From positions 62,001-126,000 of the forward strand of contig NZ_BOPA01000010.1 of the NCBI RefSeq assembly GCF_016863515.1: a stretch of 64,000 nt of DNA. Direction: 5' to 3'. The notes under the pieces are model-generated. The model saw only the letters and a list, made by a program, of their open reading frames with translations. It did no database searches and was not told where the DNA came from. The position numbers and the translations under genes are program-made. This DNA is from Micromonospora gifhornensis. Lineage in GTDB: Bacteria > Actinomycetota > Actinomycetes > Mycobacteriales > Micromonosporaceae. Of the stretch, positions 54,071 to 62,835 are shown one piece after another. Each line of letters opens with the position of its first letter. The first letter of the stretch is position 1.

Positions 54071-55540
54071 TCATTCCGCCGATGCCCGGGCTGCCGCCTG
54101 AAGCGCCGAACGGACGTTGTCGACCTCGATCACCCGCATCTGGTCGGGACCGGCACCGGTGCTGGTCGGCCCGCAGCCCGGTGGCACCAGGGCCAGCCGG
54201 AAGCCGAGTCGGGCCGCCTCGGTCAGCCGGCGGGGCACCGCGCCGACGCGGCGTACCTCACCGGTCAGACCGACCTCGCCGATCGCCACGAGGTGGGGTG
54301 CGATGGCCAGGTTGAGGCCGCCGGAGGCGACGGCGAGCGCGACCGCCAGGTCTGCCGCCGGCTCCACCACCCGGATGCCCCCGACGGTGGCCGCGAAGAC
54401 CTCCCGGTCGTGCAGGGTGAGTCGCTCGGTGCGGCGCTGCAGCACCGCGAGCACCATCGCCAGACGGGCCGAGTCCAGACCCGAGACGGTACGCCGGGGG
54501 GAGCCGGCCACCGTGGCACCGATCAGCGCCTGCACCTCGGTGACCAGGGCCCGCCGTCCCTCCATCGCCACCGTCACGCAGGTGCCCGGCACCGGCTCGG
54601 CGTAGCGGGTGAGGAACAGCCCGGACGGGTCGGCGAGGCTGCTGATGCCGCCCTCGTGCATCTCGAAGCAGCCCACCTCGTCGGCCGCGCCGAAACGGTT
54701 CTTGACCCCGCGCACCATCCGCAGCGACGAGTGCTTGTCGCCCTCGAAGTGCAGCACCACGTCGACCAGGTGCTCCAGCACCCGAGGGCCGGCCACCTGG
54801 CCGTCCTTGGTGACGTGGCCGACCAGCACGGTGGCGATCCCGCGTTCCTTGGCGACCGAGACCAGCGCGGCGGTGACCGCCCGCACCTGGGTGACCCCGC
54901 CGGGCACCCCCTCGGTGCCGGTGGTGGAGATGGTCTGCACCGAGTCGAGCACCAGCAGGCCGGGCTTGACGGCGTCGAGGTGACCGAGCACCGCCGCCAG
55001 GTCACTCTCGGCGGCCAGGTAGAGCTGGTCGTGCAGGGTGCCCATCCGCTCGGCCCGTAGCCGCACCTGGCTGACCGACTCCTCGCCGCTGACCACCAGC
55101 GACGGGCTGCCCGCGCCGGCCGCCCACTGCTGGGCCACGTCGAGCAGCAGGGTCGACTTGCCGACACCGGGCTCACCGGCGAGCAGCACCACCGCCCCCG
55201 GCACCAGCCCGCCGCCGAGCACCCGGTCGAGCTCGCTGACGCCGGTGGGCCGGGCCCGGGCCGGTGCCGCGCTGATGGTGGCGATCGGCCGGGCCGGCTC
55301 GGCGGGCATCCGGGAGCTGACCACCCGTCCCGAGACGGTGGGACCGGTGATCGTGCACTCGACCACCGAACCCCATTCGCCGCATTCGGGGCAGCGTCCC
55401 ACCCACTTCGGTGGCTGGTGACCGCAGGCGTCGCACTCGTACGCGGGCCGGGGCTCGCGGGCGGAGGCCCTGCCGCGCCCACCGGTGGTGCCGCGCCCAC
55501 CGGCGGCGCCTCGGGCCGGAGTCGATCGGGAGATGCTCAC
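54071..55540 (-). CDS. radA: DNA repair protein RadA (Sms)
   Basis: A 489-residue helicase/recombination mediator. The C4 zinc finger (YECDACGHQPPKWVGRCPEC, about 36-55), RecA-like core with Walker A GEPGVGKST (about 120), the RadA-specific KNRFG motif (VKNRFGAADEVG, about 280) and a C-terminal Lon-protease-like domain (about 330-485) are all recognisable. GTG 55540 gives a Gly/Arg-rich N-terminus. It is followed by disA, with which it acts in DNA-damage control in Bacillus. Confidence 0.96.
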   Translation of the reverse strand: MSISRSTPARGAAGGRGTTGGRGRASAREPRPAYECDACGHQPPKWVGRCPECGEWGSVVECTITGPTVSGRVVSSRMPAEPARPIATISAAPARARPTGVSELDRVLGGGLVPGAVVLLAGEPGVGKSTLLLDVAQQWAAGAGSPSLVVSGEESVSQVRLRAERMGTLHDQLYLAAESDLAAVLGHLDAVKPGLLVLDSVQTISTTGTEGVPGGVTQVRAVTAALVSVAKERGIATVLVGHVTKDGQVAGPRVLEHLVDVVLHFEGDKHSSLRMVRGVKNRFGAADEVGCFEMHEGGISSLADPSGLFLTRYAEPVPGTCVTVAMEGRRALVTEVQALIGATVAGSPRRTVSGLDSARLAMVLAVLQRRTERLTLHDREVFAATVGGIRVVEPAADLAVALAVASGGLNLAIAPHLVAIGEVGLTGEVRRVGAVPRRLTEAARLGFRLALVPPGCGPTSTGAGPDQMRVIEVDNVRSALQAAARASAE

Positions 55541-55643
55541 CCCAGCGACGCTAACCCCCGGGTACGACGACGGCGCCGCCGGCATGGGGTCACCACGCCG
55601 GCGGCGCCGGAATTCGGTCGGGCGGGACCTGCCGCCCGGTGGG

Positions 55644-56372
55644 TCAGTGGCCGCCTTCGCCCTCGAACTCGGTGTGCCGCTCGATGATGGGCGAGGGCGG
55701 CGGCGGCGGGGTGAGCGGCACGGCCACCGGGGCCGGGCTGGTGATCTGGTCGCCGCCACCGAAGTCGAATTCGACTGTGATGTTCTGGCCCGCCAGCACG
55801 GCCCCGTTCAGCCCGATGAGCTGCAGCACCCGGTCACCCTCGGTGTTCAGCTGCACGTAGCTCAGCGGCGGGATCTCGATCCGGGCCGGCTGGCTGTCCG
55901 GCGACGAGGTCGGATCCGGCGACGGCGAGTCGTCGGGCGAGGGGGAGTCGTCGGGCGAGGGGGAGTCGTCGGGCGAGGGCGAGCCGGTCGGTGAGGGGGA
56001 GCCGGTCGGCGACGGGCTCGCGGTGGGCGACGGGCTGGTCGCCGCACGGACCGTGGTGAGCACGACCTCGCGGGCGTCCGGCGAGGTGACCGTCACGGTG
56101 ATCGGGTTGTGCGTGTCGTTGTAGAAGACCGCGTTCAGCACAGCGTTGTCGCCGGCCTGGTAGCCCTCGACGCCCGGGTACGCGACCAGGACGCCTTGCA
56201 CGCCGTACTTGCCCTCGGCGCCCTGGAGGTTGACGCCCTGGACCGACGGCACCTTGTTGGCCGTCTCGGAGATCTGGCCGGCGCCGCACCCGGACAGCAG
56301 CAGCGCCGCTGCCGCCGCGATTCCGGGCAGCAGTACGGCAGCTCGCCGGGATCCCCTGATCGAGCGCGTCAC
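55644..56372 (-). CDS. lpqE: LpqE-like lipoprotein
   Basis: The 242-residue lipoprotein has lipobox LLSGCGAG and an exported domain (VPSVQGVNLQGAEGKYGVQG; NAVLNAVFYNDTHNPITVTV) interrupted by a Ser-Pro-Asp repeat, then IEIPPLSYVQLNTEGDRVLQ. It has the size, position next to radA and domain sense of mycobacterial LpqE (Rv3584). Function in cell-envelope or metal handling is unproven. GTG 56372 is chosen for an AGGAGG site with 6-nt spacing; upstream starts have none. Confidence 0.75.
   Translation of the reverse strand: MTRSIRGSRRAAVLLPGIAAAAALLLSGCGAGQISETANKVPSVQGVNLQGAEGKYGVQGVLVAYPGVEGYQAGDNAVLNAVFYNDTHNPITVTVTSPDAREVVLTTVRAATSPSPTASPSPTGSPSPTGSPSPDDSPSPDDSPSPDDSPSPDPTSSPDSQPARIEIPPLSYVQLNTEGDRVLQLIGLNGAVLAGQNITVEFDFGGGDQITSPAPVAVPLTPPPPPSPIIERHTEFEGEGGH
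55927..56016 (-). repeat. 18-bp tandem repeat inside lpqE
   Basis: Five 18-bp units in tandem: the first three nearly identical, the last two degenerate. They encode the SPSPDD and SPSPTG hexapeptides of the lipoprotein linker. Copy number probably varies between strains by slippage. Confidence 0.85.
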
Positions 56373-56512
56373 GTCGGTCCTCCTCGTCACGATCACTACC
56401 CGGCTAACCCGCCGGACCCGCTGGCCATGCCCGCGCAGACCGCGCTCCAGGGTAGTTGGAGCTGATCGTGGGCCGCACGCCGACCCGGTGCTGCCACCTG
56501 CCCGGGTGAGGC

Positions 56513-57352
56513 TCAGACCAGCCGACCACTCGTGACCAGCAGCACGACATCGATCAGAGCTACCAACATCATCGCCCGGAAGGCGGCCACCGGGCGGACG
56601 CCGGCTCGTTCGGCGCTGCGACCGGCGTACCAGGCGCTTGCGGTGATCATCAGGGCGGCGGCGACTGTTGCGAGGCCCACGCCCGACGGCGGGCCGGGCG
56701 GGCCGAGCACAAGCGTGCCGGTCGCCGCGACCAGCAGCCCGACGGCCGCCAACCGGCTACCCGCCGGGCCCAGCCGGTGTGGCAGCCCGCGTACCCCCGT
56801 CCGGGCGTCGTCGGCGAAGTCGGGCAGCACGTTGGCGAAGTGTGCGCCCGCGCCGAGCAGGGCGGCGGCGGCGACCAGCCAGAAGGGCGGGGCGGGTGCG
56901 CCGGGCAGGGCCAGGACCACGAAGGCGGGCAACGCGCCGAAGGAGATCGCGTACGGCAGTACCGAGATCGCCGTCGACTTCAGCGGCCAGTCGTAGAGCA
57001 GGGCCGAGACCAGCCCGATGGTGGCCCAGAGCGCGGCCACCGGGTCCGTGGTCAGCGCCACCGCCACGGTGGTGATGGCGGCCAGCGTCGCGGCCACCGC
57101 CACCAGCCGGCGGCTGACCAGCCCGGCGGCGACCGGCTTGTCGGCCCGGCCGACCAACGCGTCCCGGTCGGCGTCGACCAGGTCGTTGGTCCAGCCGACG
57201 GCGAACTGACTGGCCGCCACGGTGATCGCCACCGTGGCGATGCCGTGGGGCTGGTGACCGGTGCCGGCGGCGAGCAGGGCGGCCACTGTGGTGACTGCCG
57301 CCGTCGGCTCCGGATGGCTCGCCCTGACCAGCCCTAACACCGTCGACGACAT
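56513..57352 (-). CDS. UbiA-family prenyltransferase (AgqD-like)
   Basis: The 279-residue integral membrane protein has about nine helices and both Asp-rich, Mg-binding motifs of UbiA enzymes: NDLVDADRDA (about 58) and DFADDARTG (about 179). These bind the prenyl diphosphate. UbiA enzymes prenylate aromatic rings. With the methyltransferase, flavin enzyme and type III PKS across the divergent border it matches the alkyl-methoxyhydroquinone cluster (agq) of Actinoplanes, known from literature. The ATG at 57352 lies 47 bp from the divergent methyltransferase ATG. Confidence 0.88.
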   Translation of the reverse strand: MSSTVLGLVRASHPEPTAAVTTVAALLAAGTGHQPHGIATVAITVAASQFAVGWTNDLVDADRDALVGRADKPVAAGLVSRRLVAVAATLAAITTVAVALTTDPVAALWATIGLVSALLYDWPLKSTAISVLPYAISFGALPAFVVLALPGAPAPPFWLVAAAALLGAGAHFANVLPDFADDARTGVRGLPHRLGPAGSRLAAVGLLVAATGTLVLGPPGPPSGVGLATVAAALMITASAWYAGRSAERAGVRPVAAFRAMMLVALIDVVLLVTSGRLV

Positions 57353-57398
57353 AACGGAAGTCTGGTCGTTACCCGTCAGTCGTGCCACGCTCGATGTC

Positions 57399-58136
57399 AT
57401 GCGTGATGCCGGCCTGAGCCTGCCCCGCAACGATCCGCGCCAGTACGACGACCTGGCCGGCGAATGGTGGCGGCCGGACGGCGCCTTCGCCATGCTGCAC
57501 TGGCTCGCCCGGGCCCGGGCGGCCCTGGTGCCCCCGGCGGCACGTCCGGGTGCACTCCTGGTCGACCTCGGTTGCGGTGCCGGCCTGCTCGCCCCGCACC
57601 TGGTCGGCAAGGGTTACCGGCACGTCGGGGTGGACCTGACCCGCTCGGCGCTGATCCAGGCGGCCGACCACGGTGTCACCGTGGTCAACGGTGACGCCAC
57701 GGCGGTGCCGCTCGCCGACGGCTGTGCCGACGTGGTCGCCGCCGGCGAACTGCTCGAACACGTCCCGGACTGGCGCGCCGCGGTCGCGCAGGCGTGCCGG
57801 TTGCTGCGACCGGGCGGCCTGCTCGTGCTCGACACGCTCAACGACACGGCCCTGAGCCGGCTGGTCGCGGTCCGGATCGCCGAACGGCTGCCCACCGTGC
57901 CGCGTGGCATCCACGACCCACGGTTGTTCGTGGACGATCGTGAGTTGGTCGCCGAGTGCGCCCGACACGGGGTGGACCTGCGGGTGCGTGGCGTCCGCCC
58001 GGCCGTGCCCGGCCTGCTGCGCTGGTTGCTCCGCCGGGCTCGTGGCATCGGGACGCCGCCGGACCAGGTGCCGCGCATCGTGCCGACGGCCTCGGCCGCC
58101 GTGCTCTACCAGGGCCACGGGGTACGCGACGGATAG
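57399..58136 (+). CDS. SAM-dependent methyltransferase, UbiG-like (AgqB-like)
   Basis: A 245-residue class I methyltransferase with the SAM motif LLVDLGCGAGLLAPHLVGKG (about 51-70), acidic motif VGVDLTRSALIQAA and motif post-I DVVAAGELLEHVPDW. It resembles UbiG/Coq3 O-methyltransferases, which act on hydroquinone or phenol hydroxyls, in keeping with a role in O-methylating an alkylhydroquinone. ATG 57399 is used. The flavin enzyme gene follows on the same strand after 109 bp. Confidence 0.85.
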   Translation: MRDAGLSLPRNDPRQYDDLAGEWWRPDGAFAMLHWLARARAALVPPAARPGALLVDLGCGAGLLAPHLVGKGYRHVGVDLTRSALIQAADHGVTVVNGDATAVPLADGCADVVAAGELLEHVPDWRAAVAQACRLLRPGGLLVLDTLNDTALSRLVAVRIAERLPTVPRGIHDPRLFVDDRELVAECARHGVDLRVRGVRPAVPGLLRWLLRRARGIGTPPDQVPRIVPTASAAVLYQGHGVRDG

Positions 58137-58245
58137 CGGAACTCGACGGGGGGTATGGGGATGGGCGAGGAGGGTTCCATGAACGAGCGTCATCGGGTGG
58201 GTGGTCGGCGGGGCGCGGTGGCCCGCGTCGATGCGGAGCGCCGGC

Positions 58246-59412
58246 ATGGGTGAAGCGGCCGCGGCCGCGGCTCGCCGGTTGGCGCCCCGGTTGGCGGCGC
58301 GGGCCGCCGAGCATGACCAGGCCGGTTCGTTCCCGGCCGCCGACTTCGCCGATCTGCGCGCGGCCGGACTGTTCGGGTTGATGGTCCCCGCCGAGCTCGG
58401 TGGTGCGGGCGCCACCTTCGCCGAGTACGCAGCCGTCGCCACCGAGCTGGCCCGCGGCAACGGCGCGACGGCACTGGTGTTCAACATGCACGCCTCGGTC
58501 ACCGGCGCGCTGGGGGCGGTCACCGAGGAACTGGCCGAGGCGCTCGGCGTACCGCAGGAGGCGCTTGCCGCCCGGGACCGGTTGCTGCGGGCGGCGGCCG
58601 ACGGGGCGTGGTACGCCGTCGCGATGAGCGAACGCGGCGCCGGCGCTCGACTGTCCCAGCTCAGCACGGTGTACGAGCCGGTCGACGGCGGCTGGCGGAT
58701 CAAGGGCAGCAAGACGTTCTGTTCCGGTGCCGGTCACGCCGACGGCTACCTGGTGGCCGCCCGCAGCGCGACCGACCCGTCGATCGTCTCGCAGTTCCTG
58801 GTTCCGGCGGGGGAGGGTCTGACCGTCGAACCGACCTGGGATTCCCTCGGCATGCGGGCCACCGCCTCGCACGACCTGCACCTGGACGTCACGGTGCCGA
58901 CCGACCGGCTGCTCGGCGGGGTGGAGGGTCTGGCCCTGGTGGTCGCCCAGCTCATGCCGCACTGGCTGGTTGCCAGCTACGCCGCCGTCTACGTCGGGGT
59001 GGCCCGGGCGGCGATCGACGCGGCGGCGGAGCACCTCAACGCTCGCAACCTCGCCGGCCTGCCGGCGGTACGCGCCCGCCTCGGTCGGGCCGACGCCGCA
59101 GTGGCGGCGGCACAGCTGACGGTGGCCGAGGCGGCCCGCCGGGTCGACGAGGCACCCGGTGACGCGGAGACCAACCGGTGGGTGTGGCGGGCCAAGCTGC
59201 TGGCCGGTACGACCGCCGCCGACGTGGCGGCATCCGTGCTGGAGGCGGCGGGCACCTCCGCCACCCGACGTGGCCACCCGTTGGAGCGCCTCTACCGGGA
59301 CGCCCGGTGCGGGTCGCTGCATCCGGCCACCTCTGACGTCTGCGCCGACTGGCTCGGTGTCGCCGCCCTCGGTGGTGACCCGGACCGTGAGGGCTCGGCC
59401 CCTCGTTGGTGA
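58246..59412 (+). CDS. Acyl-CoA-dehydrogenase-like flavin enzyme (candidate ring hydroxylase)
   Basis: A 388-residue protein of the acyl-CoA dehydrogenase/group D flavin monooxygenase superfamily: FGLMVPAELGGAGATFAEYA, GAWYAVAMSERGAGA, GWRIKGSKTFCSGAGHADGY and RATASHDLHLDVTVP are the domain landmarks. The catalytic Glu position could not be verified. In this cluster it may hydroxylate the alkylresorcinol ring (role analogous to AgqC) rather than dehydrogenate a CoA ester; that is inference. ATG 58246 has GGAG at 7 nt; 58201 and 58231 are alternatives. Confidence 0.8.
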   Translation: MGEAAAAAARRLAPRLAARAAEHDQAGSFPAADFADLRAAGLFGLMVPAELGGAGATFAEYAAVATELARGNGATALVFNMHASVTGALGAVTEELAEALGVPQEALAARDRLLRAAADGAWYAVAMSERGAGARLSQLSTVYEPVDGGWRIKGSKTFCSGAGHADGYLVAARSATDPSIVSQFLVPAGEGLTVEPTWDSLGMRATASHDLHLDVTVPTDRLLGGVEGLALVVAQLMPHWLVASYAAVYVGVARAAIDAAAEHLNARNLAGLPAVRARLGRADAAVAAAQLTVAEAARRVDEAPGDAETNRWVWRAKLLAGTTAADVAASVLEAAGTSATRRGHPLERLYRDARCGSLHPATSDVCADWLGVAALGGDPDREGSAPRW

Positions 59413-59446
59413 GGGTGGTAGGTCCGACCAGAAGGAGGGTGAAGCC

Positions 59447-60496
59447 GTGTCGGTACCGGTGATCGCGGGCCTGGGCACGGCTTCGCCGCCGTCGGCGGAC
59501 CAGGACGAGTTGTGGGAGCGGTTCTTCTCCCGGCACTACTCCGGCAGCACCCGTGCGCTCGCCGAGCGGATCTTCGCGAACTCGGGGGTCGACCGGCGAC
59601 AGGCCGCGGTCAACCCGTTGATCGAGGACGTCTCCGACTGGCCGACCGAGCGGCGGATGCGCCGATACCAGGTCGAGGCACTGCCGCTGGGTAAGGAGGC
59701 GGTGGGCCGGGCGTTGACCGCCGCCGGGCTGGCGGCCGGTGACATCGGGCTGTTCGTCGTCTGTTCCTGCACCGGGTACGCCACGCCGGGGCTGGACATC
59801 CTGCTCGCCCGGGACCTGGGCATGGCCCCGTCGACCCAGCGGATGTTCGTGGGTCACATGGGTTGCTACGCGGCGTTGCCCGGGCTGGGCGCGGCGAGTG
59901 ACTTCGTGACCGCGCGGGGACGGCCGGCGCTGCTGCTCTGTGCCGAGCTGACCAGCCTGCATCTGCAACCGTCGTCGGCGAGGGTGGACACCCAGCAGAT
60001 CATCTCGCACGCGCTCTTCTCGGATGCCGCCGTCGCCGCCGTGGTGGTTCCCGGCGGCCGCGGGTACGCCGTACGCGCGGTCACCTCGGTCACCGACTCG
60101 TCCACCGCCGATCACATGACCTGGGACGTGACCGACACCGGCTTCCGGATGGGGCTGTCCCCCAAGGTGCCGCAGGTGCTCTCGGCCCACGTCCGGGGTC
60201 TGGTCGACGAGCTGTTGACCGGTCACGGCAGCAGCCTGTCCGCCGTCGACGGTTGGGCCGTACACCCGGGGGGACCGCGCATCCTCAACGTGGTCGAGCA
60301 GGAGTTGGCCCTGGCCCCTGCCGCGCTGACCGCCTCTCGGCAGACCCTTGCCGAGCACGGCAACTGCTCGTCTCCCACCGTGCTGCTGATTCTCGACCGG
60401 CTGTTGCGGTACGCGCCGTCGCCACGTCGAGTGGTGATGCTCGCCTTTGGACCCGGGTTGACCCTTTACGCAGCGTTGCTGGAACGTCAGGCCTGA
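59447..60496 (+). CDS. Type III polyketide synthase (alkylresorcinol-synthase type)
   Basis: The 349-residue chalcone-synthase-like enzyme condenses an acyl starter with malonyl-CoA to give an aromatic lipid. The catalytic triad is Cys140 (VGHMGCYAALPG), His273 (AVHPGGPRIL) and Asn306 (GNCSSPTVLL), followed by MLAFGPGLTLYAAL near the C-terminus. GTG 59447 has a strong GAAGGAGGG ribosome site. Within the UbiA/methyltransferase/flavin-enzyme set it is the core synthase of the cluster. Confidence 0.94.
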   Translation: MSVPVIAGLGTASPPSADQDELWERFFSRHYSGSTRALAERIFANSGVDRRQAAVNPLIEDVSDWPTERRMRRYQVEALPLGKEAVGRALTAAGLAAGDIGLFVVCSCTGYATPGLDILLARDLGMAPSTQRMFVGHMGCYAALPGLGAASDFVTARGRPALLLCAELTSLHLQPSSARVDTQQIISHALFSDAAVAAVVVPGGRGYAVRAVTSVTDSSTADHMTWDVTDTGFRMGLSPKVPQVLSAHVRGLVDELLTGHGSSLSAVDGWAVHPGGPRILNVVEQELALAPAALTASRQTLAEHGNCSSPTVLLILDRLLRYAPSPRRVVMLAFGPGLTLYAALLERQA

Positions 60497-60524
60497 GCGG
60501 CTCGGCGGCGGCTACCCTTCAGGG

Positions 60525-61133
60525 GTGGACGTCGATGCCATTTCCCGCTTGCGTGGGGCCTTGCTGGTCGGGATCGGCGTCGCCGCGTTGGCCCTGGGCG
60601 GCTGGTGGTGGCGGGCGGAAGCCCCGGCGTCGCCGCCGGCGGGGGAGCGCACCGAGGTCGCGTCGGAGGATGCCGTCTGGCAGGCGGATCGGAGCAGGTT
60701 CCGACAGGAGCCGGGCACATCCTCGTCGATCGTGATCGAGTCCACCACCGGCACGGTGCTTGTCGATCCGCACACCGGGCAGGTGATCGGGTCCGTTGCC
60801 GAGAGCGACGCCGGCCGTGGCGCGGGACGGGGTACCGCCCGACACGCGGCGGTGTGGACCGAGCGGGCCTCGCTGAACGCGGGCACGGCGCTGGCCCGGG
60901 AGTCCCGGCTCGATCGCGACGAGCGGAATGTGCTGGTCTTCAGTTGCACCGGTCCCGGCGAGCTGCTGGTCACCGTCGTGGGCGCCAGAGCCGGCGATCC
61001 GCTGACGGCGGCCTGCGACGGCACAGTGATCACGACGGAGATGGTCGGCACCGGCGCGAACGTGACAGTGCTGTTCTCCACCGCCGGTGCGGCGCCGCTA
61101 CAACTGGTGGCCCGCCTGGTCGACCCGTCCTGA
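60525..61133 (+). CDS. Single-pass exported protein, unknown function
   Basis: A 202-residue protein with one N-terminal membrane helix (GALLVGIGVAALALGGWWW) and an extracytoplasmic domain. The domain has two Cys (NVLVFSCTGPGELLVTVVGA and TAACDGTVITTEMV) that could form a disulphide, and beta-rich sequence to the C-terminus. It begins 28 bp after the PKS gene on the same strand, so it may be co-transcribed, but nothing ties it to the pathway. GTG start at 60525. Confidence 0.65.
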   Translation: MDVDAISRLRGALLVGIGVAALALGGWWWRAEAPASPPAGERTEVASEDAVWQADRSRFRQEPGTSSSIVIESTTGTVLVDPHTGQVIGSVAESDAGRGAGRGTARHAAVWTERASLNAGTALARESRLDRDERNVLVFSCTGPGELLVTVVGARAGDPLTAACDGTVITTEMVGTGANVTVLFSTAGAAPLQLVARLVDPS

Positions 61134-61144
61134 GCAGGCGGGCT

Positions 61145-61825
61145 TCAGCCGGCCAGGACGGCCAGTTCCCCCTGGTAGTCGGCGACCGAACCGACTGCGG
61201 GGACCACCAGCACGATTCGACCGGTGCGGTCGGCGAGCAGGGCGGTCACCGCGTCCGGGCGGGCCGGCAGGTGCAGGAAGGCGCGCAGCCCGCCGGCCGG
61301 ATCGCCGAGGGCGCGTGCATTGCTGCCCGCAGGAGCTGTTCGAGGGCGTTGCGCCCCGACGGTGACGACGTTGACGCCGACGGGTGCCACCGCGGCCGCC
61401 TCGGTGACCCGATGCGGGCAGGCGCACCCGTCCACCAGCAGCACCACCGCCGGCAGCAGCCCGCGCAGCGGCACCGGCGACTGTTCGGCGTCGACGAGGT
61501 CCAGTGCCGGTAACGCCCGCCCGTTGAACTGGGTGGGTGTGGGTTCGGGCCCCGCCGTGGCCGGTTCGGGAGTTCCCCTGCCGGCGCGGGGCCAGGTGAC
61601 GGTGACCAGGCCGGCGACGGTGGCGATGACCGCGACGAGCAGCACCAGCACGGGCGCCGTCGGGAGACGCCACCGCCGGGGTGGGCCCACCATCTGCGTA
61701 CGCAGCTCACGGCGGACCTGTTCGGCCTCTGCGGCCAGCGCGGAGGCGTCGTCCGGCACGACCACCCGACCCCACTCGGGAGGCAGGTCGGGCAGCCCGG
61801 GACCGTCGGCGTCAGCCTTGCCCAT
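61145..61825 (-). CDS. Membrane-anchored protein with possible thioredoxin-like domain
   Basis: A 226-residue protein with an N-terminal cytoplasmic part (GLPDLPPEWGRVVVPDDASA, then an Ala/Glu/Arg helix), one membrane helix (TAPVLVLLVAVIATVAGLVTV) and an exported domain. The domain contains LLVDGCACPHRVTE with a CxC motif and alternating beta/alpha elements (VNVVTVGAQ, RIVLVVPAVG) that suggest a thioredoxin-like fold. This is a guess. ATG 61825 has AGGGGG about 5 nt upstream; a longer frame exists but runs into repeat DNA. It converges with the preceding gene. Confidence 0.65.
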   Translation of the reverse strand: MGKADADGPGLPDLPPEWGRVVVPDDASALAAEAEQVRRELRTQMVGPPRRWRLPTAPVLVLLVAVIATVAGLVTVTWPRAGRGTPEPATAGPEPTPTQFNGRALPALDLVDAEQSPVPLRGLLPAVVLLVDGCACPHRVTEAAAVAPVGVNVVTVGAQRPRTAPAGSNARALGDPAGGLRAFLHLPARPDAVTALLADRTGRIVLVVPAVGSVADYQGELAVLAG

Positions 61826-61951
61826 CACGACCCCCTGGTGCTTCCTGGGTACGCGGACAGTGGCCTCTCCAGCGTCCCGTACTGCGCGCGGTCCCGCTAC
61901 CGCTGCCCACACTTGGGTACGGCGAGATATCATGGGGTGGGTGCGTAGCCT

Positions 61952-62098
61952 TTGATCTCTGGTTACTTGATCTTTGAGTGCCTGATCATCGGGTGTCTGA
62001 GCAATGAGGTACTTGATCTCTGGCGTGGGCGGAAATCGCTGACGTAGAGGTATTGGTCTGCAGACGTATTGATCATTGGTGGGTTGATCATTGACGGG
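61952..62098. repeat. Degenerate 15-bp tandem repeat rich in TTGATC
   Basis: Units YTGATCNNYGRNNNN recur with 15-bp phase: 61952, 61967, 61982, 61997 (16 bp, GAGC), 62013, then after degraded spacing 62069 and 62084. The last two share TTGATCATTG exactly, and TTGATCTCTGG occurs at 61952 and 62013. Six GATC sites occur in 140 bp of otherwise GC-rich genome. Function unknown; it may be a protein-binding array or repeat relic. Confidence 0.7.
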
Positions 62099-62250
62099 CA
62101 CGCCGAGGATCACGGCCTTTTCGTCGGCCATGCCCGATGGGTCATCTTCGGATTACAGAGCGTGCTCGAATCATCGGATCGGTCATATGTCAAGCCGAAG
62201 AAAGACCTCTCACAGGGCCCCTGAGCTGCGCCAACGGTCAGGACAGCGGT

Positions 62251-62279
62251 GAGACATCGGTGCCTGAGCGTGTTACCCT
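62251..62279 (+). promoter_or_regulatory. carD promoter (-35/-10)
   Basis: An extended -10 (TGT followed by TACCCT, 62271-62279) lies 27 bp before the carD ATG, with GAGACA (62251-62256) as a -35-like box at 17-bp spacing. The pattern fits a housekeeping (SigA/HrdB) promoter. Confidence 0.5.
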
Positions 62280-62306
62280 AGACACAGCGAAAGGGGTTTC
62301 GAACCT

Positions 62307-62792
62307 ATGGTTTTCAGTGTCGGCGAGACCGTTGTTTACCCCCACCACGGGGCCGCACTCATCGAGGCAATCGAGACTCGGGTCATCAAGGGCGAGCCCA
62401 AGCAGTACCTCGTCCTGAGGGTCGCGCAGGGTGACCTGACGGTCCGGGTGCCTGCCGAGAACGCCGAGATCGTGGGTGTGCGCGAGGTGGTGGGCGAAGA
62501 GGGCCTGGGCAAGGTCTTCGACGTTCTCCGGGCTCCGCACACCGAGGAGCCGACCAACTGGTCGCGACGTTACAAGGCGAATCTGGAGAAGTTGGCCTCC
62601 GGCAATCCGCTGAAGGTGGCCGAGGTCGTCCGCGACCTGTGGCGCCGGGAGCGGGAGCGGGGCCTTTCCGCAGGTGAGAAGCGCATGCTCGCCAAGGCCC
62701 GGGACATTCTCGTCGGCGAGGTCGCGTTGGCCGAAAAGAGCACCAAGGACGAGGCGGAGACGTTGCTCGACAAGGTGCTGACCGAGGCCTAG
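62307..62792 (+). CDS. carD: CarD-family transcription regulator (RNA polymerase-binding)
   Basis: A 161-residue protein that binds the RNA polymerase beta subunit and stabilises the open complex, notably at rRNA promoters. The N-terminal RNAP-interaction (Tudor-like) domain ([19 protein letters not shown]) and the C-terminal helical DNA-binding domain ([39 protein letters not shown]), with its conserved Trp, are clear. AAAGGGG precedes the ATG. It is essential in mycobacteria and is followed by ispD-ispF as there. Confidence 0.97.
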   Translation: MVFSVGETVVYPHHGAALIEAIETRVIKGEPKQYLVLRVAQGDLTVRVPAENAEIVGVREVVGEEGLGKVFDVLRAPHTEEPTNWSRRYKANLEKLASGNPLKVAEVVRDLWRRERERGLSAGEKRMLAKARDILVGEVALAEKSTKDEAETLLDKVLTEA

Positions 62793-62835
62793 TCCGCACA
62801 GCATCGTCGTACCCACTTCGTAGCGAAGAAACCAT

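Larger units (their letters stand above)
61826..62306. other. Intergenic region upstream of carD
   Basis: About 480 bp of lower-GC, non-coding DNA lie between two divergent genes. It holds the 15-bp GATC repeat region (61952-62098) and the carD promoter. A long minus-strand frame crosses it but lacks ribosome sites and family similarity. The promoter of the membrane-anchored protein gene must also lie here. Confidence 0.5.

Noticed and set aside
61952..62098. CRISPR array
   Set aside because: Repeat units are 15 bp, degenerate and contiguous without spacers; no cas genes.
61826..62131. N-terminal extension of the thioredoxin-like membrane protein into the repeat region
   Set aside because: The extension would encode repeat DNA (xxxDQ pentamers); a good ribosome site supports the ATG at 61825 instead.
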